Shown here piece after piece: positions 6,142 through 6,432 of a stretch of DNA of 6,432 bases. Made by a program: the position numbers and the translations under genes. The notes under the pieces were generated by a model, which was not told the origin of the DNA, searched no databases, and worked only from the letters and a program-made list of their open reading frames with translations. The stretch comes from Fibrobacter sp. (lineage in GTDB: Bacteria > Fibrobacterota > Fibrobacteria > Fibrobacterales > Fibrobacteraceae). The first letter of the stretch is position 1, and each line of letters begins with the position of its first letter. The stretch covers positions 1-6,432 of the forward strand of contig JAAYXQ010000059.1 in NCBI GenBank assembly GCA_012515825.1, read 5' to 3'.

Positions 6142-6432
6142 ATGGGACATCTAATAACAAATGGTATCGAATGCATACAAGTATCGGCTGCGGATTACAG
6201 TCATTTTTTAACATCAGAAACTATTGTTTATCAATCAGTTGCATTTAATGAATTAAATGCAAGTAAAGTAAGTCAGTTGCGTTATTTACTTTTTAAAAGA
6301 GATGGAAAAGCAATTGCTGGTATGATTGTTGGTAAAAAAGGAGATGTTTGGCAGTCTCCATTTTCTGCTCCTTTTGCTGGATTTAGTTTTTCTAAGTCGC
6401 TTTCACTTGCCTCTCTTGATTCTTTGGTCAAT
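6142..6432 (+). CDS. N-terminal part of a FemAB/GNAT-like putative acyltransferase (cut by window edge)
   Basis: An open frame starts with ATG two bases after the second cupin stop and stays open for 97 codons to the right edge. The visible product contains YQSVAFNELNASK at about 30-42, a YLLFKRDGKAIAGMIVG strand-turn-strand near 48-64, and QSPFSAPFAGF at about 71-81. This pattern resembles the N-terminal half of FemAB/GNAT-fold proteins annotated as uncharacterised acyltransferases, some of which, as I recall, sit beside FdtA/QdtA genes in Bacteroidota. No signal peptide or membrane segment is visible. Only a weak AAAGA stretch precedes the start, but the tight spacing argues for the same operon. 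In context it could acylate the amino sugar made with the ketoisomerase, as the unrelated FdtC/QdtC acetyltransferases do; this is inference. The family call is tentative because the catalytic half is not visible. Confidence 0.6.
   Translation, partial: MGHLITNGIECIQVSAADYSHFLTSETIVYQSVAFNELNASKVSQLRYLLFKRDGKAIAGMIVGKKGDVWQSPFSAPFAGFSFSKSLSLASLDSLVN

Overview
The window looks like chromosomal DNA from a Gram-negative-type bacterium with low to moderate GC. Intergenic gaps are AT-rich, and Shine-Dalgarno use is mixed: clear for htpG, yicC and the second cupin gene, absent for folA, metX-metW and the first cupin gene. No rRNA, tRNA, CRISPR array, insertion sequence or phage gene is visible. The lineage cannot be fixed from sequence alone. 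A MetX-MetW fusion together with FdtA/QdtA-type sugar ketoisomerases suggests a non-model phylum rather than a classic proteobacterium, but this is only an impression.

Layout from left to right. Positions 1-1780 (minus) hold the Hsp90 chaperone gene htpG, which loses only its last few dozen codons at the window edge. A 176-bp divergent spacer follows, with a good sigma70-like promoter for htpG and a 9-bp perfect inverted repeat overlapping a weaker candidate promoter for folA. folA (1957-2445, plus) encodes a full-length dihydrofolate reductase. It converges on yicC (2547-3431, minus), a YicC/YloC-family endoribonuclease. yicC lies 14 bp downstream of a 595-codon gene (3446-5233, minus) that fuses homoserine O-acyltransferase (MetX) to MetW. 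These two minus-strand genes are probably co-transcribed.

A 64-bp divergent spacer separates metX-metW from a tight plus-strand cluster. It holds two tandem FdtA/QdtA (WxcM-like) cupin genes overlapping by 4 bp (5298-5726 and 5723-6139). Two bases later an acyltransferase-like reading frame (6142 onward) begins and runs off the right edge. The cluster resembles the start of a locus making a 3-amino-3,6-dideoxy (possibly N-acylated) nucleotide sugar for surface glycans.

Functionally, htpG, folA, yicC and metX-metW are housekeeping genes. FolA and MetX-MetW are loosely linked through one-carbon and methionine metabolism, but they lie on opposite strands and are not one operon. The points most worth a second look are the MetX-MetW fusion and the cupin pair, in which the first paralogue has lost one histidine of the catalytic His-x-His pair while the second keeps both. 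This suggests a coupled active/degenerate pair or a shift in specificity.
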